Assembly: GCF_002575655.3 (NCBI RefSeq)
Contig: NC_053040.3
Coordinates: forward strand, 149,483,148-149,547,147
Reading direction: 5' to 3'
DNA length: 64,000 nt
Origin: Aegilops tauschii subsp. strangulata
Taxonomy: Eukaryota; Streptophyta; Magnoliopsida; Poales; Poaceae
Part shown: positions 58,835 through 64,000 of the stretch, in pieces
How the letters are laid out: each line of letters starts with the position of its first letter
How positions within the stretch are numbered: the stretch's first letter is position 1
The notes under the pieces: generated by a model
Database searches by the model: none
What the model was told of the DNA's origin: nothing
Seen by the model: only the letters and a program-made list of their open reading frames with translations
Translations under genes and position numbers: made by a program

Positions 58835-59950
58835 TTAGGCTTTTGGCCTAGCTTGGTAATCACCATCCGCGGCTTGGATGATAATCTGAGTGATAGCCCA
58901 TGGAGGCTCTTGGTGTGGCCTCCTCAGCCCGGCGAGCAGCCTCGACCTCTGCATTGTACGCGCGGGCTCGCTCTCAAGAACGTAATATCTTCTCTTGATA
59001 TGATAATCAAAGAGAGCAGGTGTAGGAAAAACAACAGGTACAATGAGTTCTTTATTGAACCTCAAATTATAAGTATGATTATCTACCGTTCCTATAAGGA
59101 ACTTATGACGTTTCATGGCCCCAAAGTCTAAGTACTGAGTGGGTAGGATGGGGTCATCAGGCAGAGGTGTCACACCAACCTCTCTAGCTAAACGAGAAGC
59201 ATAAATCCCACCATAAAAGTGACCACTCTCAGCATTACGTTGCAACCTCCGTGCAATGATTGCTCCAAGGTTATAGCGTTTAATTCCAGTCAAGGCTATG
59301 TGTATGAGCCTAAAGTCAAGAGCACATAGGGCGCTACAATCTTGCTTGCCCACGATACATTTACCATTAAAGAGAGCAATTGATCAAAAATGAATACTTT
59401 TTATTCTACCTTGTGTCACTCCTCTATCCTCTCCATAGCAAAGATTAATCAGAAATGACTCATATTCGGATTTTGGTGGTTCGTCTAGCGAACCCCAATA
59501 TGGAATTTCACAGGCATCACAAAACATATCTACAGGCATGGTAAATGGATGATTATAAAGACTAAATGTAACTCTAGACTCACAAGGATGAAATTTAAAT
59601 TTCTTAGTGAACATTTCTATGAGGTTGAGATGCTGAATGCACTTATCTTCGATGTAGGGGCCAAGCTCGGCGTTGTGAACATAATGCTCAAATTCTTCTT
59701 TAATGCATGCGCTCACCATGAAATCGTTACACGACCATAGGCATGATTTGATAGCGACATCCCATATTGAGCTTGTGCTTGGTTCAACATAAGACCGACG
59801 TATCGATCCACTACTAGATGATGCCTCCGTAGACCTCCTCCTCGAAGAACTCCTAAATAATTGCATTTTTATTTGCGAACAATTACTGAAATTTTTTTGG
59901 ACACAATTTTTTGTCAATAAAACTTCACAAGATTGATAGCAACTACTCAT
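58835..59950 (-). pseudogene. Athila-type ORF1 (gag-like) of element C
   Basis: In minus-strand reading one frame runs from MSSCYQSCEVLL (59950) to a stop at 58835, broken by an in-frame TGA at 59384-59386. Blocks DKCIQHLNLIEMFTKKF, FHPCESRVTFSLYNHPF, FCDACEIPYWGS and GAIIARRLQRNAESGHFYGG match the ATHILA ORF-1 family as I remember it. It is thought to act as capsid-like protein. No pol follows. Confidence 0.82.
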
Positions 59951-60755
59951 AAGGATGCATAGAGGCTATATTAAGCATTCAAACTACTTAGCACTCTAAG
60001 AATTCAACATGCAAGCCCATTTACAGCAGCACCAAGAGTAGCTAATTATTCAAAATATAAACCAGTAAAGCAAAAACTAATTGGAGCAATGGAGGAGTCA
60101 CATACCAATTAGCAATCCCCCAAAATAGTTTCGGAAACGGAGCTTTGAGCAAAGAGATCGAAATCCGCGGGTTTGAGAGCAAGAACACGAGAGAGAGAGA
60201 GAGCTATGGTGATTTTTTATGGAGGTAGGAGATGACATGGGCTAAAGAAGTAAGTGAGGGGACCCACGTGGGGACCACAACCCACCAGGGCGCACCTGGG
60301 GTTGCTGGCGCACCCTGGTGTCTTGTGGACACCAGGTGCACCTCCCCTCTGATGTTATTTGCACCAAAAATTCAGAAATATTCAAAAAAATCATATTAAA
60401 TTTTTAGGGCATTCTGAGAACTTTTATGTTTGGGTCATTTTTTATTGCACGGAAAATTCAAAAAACAGACTAAACATGGCATTTTATTTTATTTATCTAA
60501 GAAAAACAGAAAACAAAAGGTGGGAGCAGAAGGTTGTGCTTACTAAATTCATCAACCCCATACCTCTCAAGCATGATCCATTAATCAGGTTGATCAAGTC
60601 TTATTAACAACCACTTTCGATTAGCATGAAACCGAAGAACTTTTGTAAAACACTAAGTTACCTCAACGGGGATATGCATATCCCCAAGAATAAGTATATA
60701 TATCATATTTCTTTTTGGCAGTAGGTAGAGGTATTTGAAAACTTCCAATAGTGAG
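59951..60755 (-). other. Element C 5' untranslated internal region
   Basis: It is non-coding, with a GAGAGAGAGAGAG run near 60190-60203. A perfect 18-bp palindrome, GGGGATATGCATATCCCC, is at 60668-60685 and could fold as an RNA hairpin. The DNA between them is AT-rich. Confidence 0.55.
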
Positions 60756-61677
60756 TGTCGGTGCAACAAACATTTGCATTTTTTGCCCGGACTTACACAC
60801 AGGCACACTAGCATCATTTGTTCAACATCAACACATGAGCCAGATAAGCAGCTCTTACTGAGATCAAAGAGCGGATCAAGAAGACCAAGAATAAGCACAA
60901 CAGAAGAATATCACCTTGGGAAAGCCTCCCCTGCCGGGCAAGAGGGCCTGGCTAGGTCGAGTCCGCCCCAGGGGCAAGTCCAAGACTCCCCCGGCAAGCT
61001 TGTCGGGTCCGCCGAGGGTGGAATCCCCGCCAAGGTACCACCGCTCCACCGCATGGCGACGCAAATCAGTGCGGTGTCGAGCCCCCACGTGATTAAGTGG
61101 CCTCTGCTAAGCATGTGGCGGCCCATTGGAAGACAAGATTTATCCAAGTGACACCCGTCCAGAAGCGTGTCAAGATGATAAGCAAGAGATGGTTAAGCAG
61201 CTCAGCAGGCCTGCCGGGCTTCGTCCTCTGCTTGACACCTAGCAGTGCATTTAATGCACTTTGTCCTAACTACCAGAATTAGGTATGATAGCACTGTTGG
61301 CTATCTAATCAGTAGATAAAACTGTTTTGCCATTGTGGTTACCCCTTAAGCTATAAAAGGAGGTGCAAGGCGACCTAACAAAGGATTCAGACCCTCGCAC
61401 ACTTGTATGCGCGTAATTGCACTCCCCGAGGCTTCCTTGCTGGGCTCGAGCGTTGCATGCTCGTTGTGTTCTTGCACTCAATCCACCAAAAAGCAGGAGT
61501 AGGGTTTTACGCTATCCAGCGGCCCAAACCTGGGTAAGAATCACCCGTGTCACCGTCGCCGTGTTGTTCTATGGCTTCTGCTCTTTGTGCAACGTGATCC
61601 CTCCTTGCCGAACCACAAAGGGGCTCATGGGTCATGGCCCCATAGGTGTTCGTGATCCACCACGACACCTTTGGCGT
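60756..61677 (+). repeat. 5' LTR of element D
   Basis: The proposed ends are TGTCGGTGCAAC and CCACGACA. The right boundary is firm because the primer-site sequence follows at 61678. The left boundary is inferred from the TGTCG/CGACA inverted ends. The TATAAAAGG box is at 61352-61360. Confidence 0.7.
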
Positions 61678-61767
61678 GCTAGGTAGGGGGCGTCGCTTGT
61701 GCGAACCTGAATTTGTAAGCAACGCGTCGAGCTCCATCGTCGATCATCATCATCATCACCCTTGTGC

Positions 61768-63989
61768 ATGTCGCCCAAGAAGAAGTCTGGCGCGACCGCA
61801 CACCCTTCCACTTTGAAAGCCCCCTCTCACACGGTCGTGGACGCTGCTGGCCCTGCGGCGGCGTTAGAAGATGCGAGTACCACGGGAGACACGACCGGTG
61901 CTGGCGGCGCTGTCGTTGTGTCCCCCATGGATGAAGCTGGAGCGGGAGGCGCCGGAGGAGGGCGGCATCAGCAAAGTTCAAACGGACATGACCAACAAGC
62001 CGCGGATGGGGGAAGCGTCCAGTCTCCACCACCCCGCCGCACCAACGGGCACAACCACGGCGACGACGCCCGCTCTGGAGCGAGTCGTGACCCTCTGACC
62101 GCGCCTGTTACAGGCGCAACCACTGGGCGCTCACCTCGCCCTGAACAAGGCGAGCAAGCCGAAGCGCCGAACGGGGTCGCTGATCCCCGAGCGCAGCCCA
62201 CTCATCAGCAAAACGCCCTAGCAACCGATCCACGGCGGCGTGATCACGGCGATGCCCCTGCTGGTACCCCCAGGAGTCGAGCAATGTTACAATCTGCCTC
62301 GTCGGCTATGCCGAGCACAACTACGGAAGGCATGGCACAGGCCCAACTTCTACTAAGATTTCCGCCAGCTGCTGATCAGATGGATGAGTGGAGGGCCACC
62401 ATCCAGAGCTGGAGCCATCACGACGCCCGCAGACGATGATAGCAGCTCGAGCTGCTGGCCGCGTTGAGGGTGCCGCACTAACGGTTCAATCCCCTCCGTG
62501 ACAGCAAACCCAGAGGCAGCAACCAGGGCAGGACGACCCTGAGCCCGATGAAGCTTCGATGGCCTCGTCTGATCCACGAGCCCGTCGAGTTCAGCGGCTG
62601 GTGCTGGAAGATCAGCGGAGGGAAGATGCGCGTGTCACTATAGAGCGGCGCTGGGTGACCCGCCGCCAATCCGACAGGCGCAATGGCCCAGACGTCGACG
62701 AACCCGTGCCTAGTGAGGGCGGGTACTTGCCTTTCAAGGTTGGGTGCCCTGCCTTCGCGAGTTGCGGCAAGTCCGTTGGGCATCTTCTCGCATTTTCAAA
62801 CCAGAACTACCAGAGAAGTATGATGGAAAGCTGAACCTGATAGAGTTCTTGAGCATCTACACAATTGTCATTCAAGCCGCCGGGGGCAGGGATGAGAAAG
62901 TGTTTGCTAACTACTTCCCTTTGGTGCTCAAGTCAAATGTGAGGTCATGGCCGATGCACCTGTCGGAGAACTCCATCTCATCATGGGCTGACCTATGCAA
63001 CGAGTTTGTTGGCGCCTTCACGGGCGGCCATCAAGAGCCAGGACGCCCCAGTGATCTACAAGTCCTTCCACAGAAGGAAGGGGAGAGCTTGCGAAAGTAT
63101 ATGCAGAGATTCGGTCGAGTGCACCGCAACATTCCAGAGATACACCCAACATCGGCGATTGTTGCGTTCCATTCAAACATGCGCAATAGGAGGACACGTT
63201 CTAAGATGAACGTCCGGCTGCCCAAAACCGTCAATGAGATGTATACCTTGGCGGACAAGTGCGCTCGTGCTGAAGAGGGAGGCAACTTCCTGGAGAGGAG
63301 GAAGGAGCCGAGATTGATTCGGACGACGAAGACGAGGCCACTGGCTCAAAGAAGAAGGGGCATAAGCGCAACAAGAAGCGCAAGGAAAAGACAGTACTGG
63401 CCATTGAGGGTTCTGGCAATACTAGTACCTGCAATAAAGCCAAAACCGAAGCCCCCGGCAAGGAAGCTGCAGTGTGCACTGATTGCCGAGAGGCTGCGGC
63501 AGCGGAGAAAGCTGGAAATTTGATGGGCCTTACTGCAAAATCCACCACACCAAAGGTCATGATCTCCAAGTGTGTCATCAAGTTGAGTAGCTTGTCAAAA
63601 GCAGAAAGCCAAATATGAGAAGCGTGACAAGGAGAGAGACCAAGAAGGTGCTGGCGGGAAGGGCCGTGGCGGCAGAGGAGGCCGCCGCGGCAAGACCCCT
63701 TAGCAAAAAGAGAAACCTGCTAGAGGCCCAGAAAATAAGGAAGGTGATGATGAAAGTGATGAAGGGGACAAAGAGGAAACCAGTGAGCAAGAATTCCAGA
63801 AAGCAACTGAGGCCCTATGCATTGATGGAGGTGCGTCCTTGCACTCCTCCCACCGCCAACTCAAGCAGTGGGCTTGAAAAGTCAATGTCGTGGAGCGAGC
63901 TGCGGATTCCCAGAAGCCACTCAAATGGTCCCGCATGCCTATCATCTTTGATGAAGAGGACCGCCCCGACCGTACCACTACGGTAGGGT
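61768..63989 (+). pseudogene. gag: Element D gag and start of the protease region, broken
   Basis: It opens MSPKKKSGATAHPS, followed by a low-complexity Gly/Pro/Asp region to about 62437. The gag core is in other frames: GGYLPFKVGCPAF (about 62720), PELPEKYDGKLN (about 62803), LCNEFVGAFTGGHQEPGRPS (about 62994) and YMQRFGRVHRNIPE (about 63100). A knuckle-like PYCKIHHTKGHDLQVCHQ (about 63530) follows, then CIDGGASLH (about 63820), close to where the protease would start. Several stops and at least three frame changes make it a pseudogene. Confidence 0.8.
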
Positions 63990-64000
63990 GCTTGCTGTTG

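Larger units (their letters stand above)
46614..60755 (-). mobile_element. Athila-type Gypsy element C, minus strand, split by element B
   Basis: The 3' LTR is 46614-48004, preceded in minus-strand reading by the purine tract AAGATTAGGGGAGT. The internal DNA is 48019-49376 and 58616-60755 and includes an Athila-type ORF1. No RT or integrase is present, so it is non-autonomous or deleted. The 5' LTR is missing; element D starts at 60756. The LTR resembles the Triticeae Sabrina group (from memory, unchecked). Confidence 0.75.
60756..64000 (+). mobile_element. Ty3/Gypsy element D, Tat-like, 5' part
   Basis: It has a 5' LTR, primer site and broken gag, and continues beyond the window. It follows element C internal DNA directly at 60756. 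The primer-site sequence TTTGGCGTGCTAGGTAGGGG closely matches that of element A, so the two belong to related families. Confidence 0.8.

Noticed and set aside
1..64000. tRNA, rRNA, snoRNA or miRNA genes
   Set aside because: No cloverleaf or conserved box was recognised by eye. Short primer-site matches next to LTRs are not tRNA genes. A tRNAscan or Infernal run would be decisive.

Overview
This is plant nuclear DNA from a large, repeat-rich grass genome of the Triticeae type (wheat, Aegilops or barley group). The evidence is a gene with sixteen exons and GT-AG introns, Stowaway and Harbinger DNA transposons, and LTR retrotransposons nested in each other with preserved 5-bp target duplications. 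One of these has the LTR ends of the Triticeae Angela/WIS/BARE Copia family. The species is inferred from repeat content only. No bacterial operon, CRISPR array, phage, tRNA or rRNA gene was seen.

The only convincing host gene is DDI1 on the minus strand (12000 to 5638). I reconstructed 16 exons (410 codons) with an N-terminal ubiquitin-like domain, a retroviral-type aspartyl protease with an intact D-S-G motif and a C-terminal UBA domain. Such proteins are proteasome shuttles and proteases. Its sixth intron carries a Stowaway MITE and a 0.7-kb TIR element, and its fifth intron carries a foldback element.

Layout. 1-2401: 3' half of a broken Copia element with a 309-bp LTR. 2615-3783: TTA-flanked TIR element carrying a broken AP2/ERF-domain gene. 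3784-5637: low-complexity and tandem-repeat DNA. 5638-12000: DDI1. 12331-28400: a broken PIF/Harbinger transposase element, split by a 5'-truncated LINE (15-bp target duplication), itself split by a 12.6-kb Tekay-like Gypsy element (14714-27295, target duplication ATCGG). 28401-46105: an Athila-type LTR (E) split by Gypsy element A (28898-45421, minus, target duplication GCTCT), which is split by a Copia Angela element (34654-43924, target duplication ACCCT). 46111-46613: an inverted LTR scrap and a gag fragment. 46614-60755: a minus-strand Athila-type element (C) split by Gypsy element B (49377-58615). 60756-64000: the 5' part of a Tat-like element (D), running off the window.

Elements A and B carry, on the strand opposite their own transcription, an intron-containing coiled-coil gene of the grass 'putative gypsy type transposon' class, while most or all of their pol is missing. 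Other points of interest are a solo Angela LTR joined to a second Angela copy through duplicated flank and filler DNA, an extra coiled-coil ORF ahead of gag-pol in the Tekay element, and stop codons in several elements that fit C-to-T decay of methylated DNA.

All family names come from reading motifs by eye. No database search was run.
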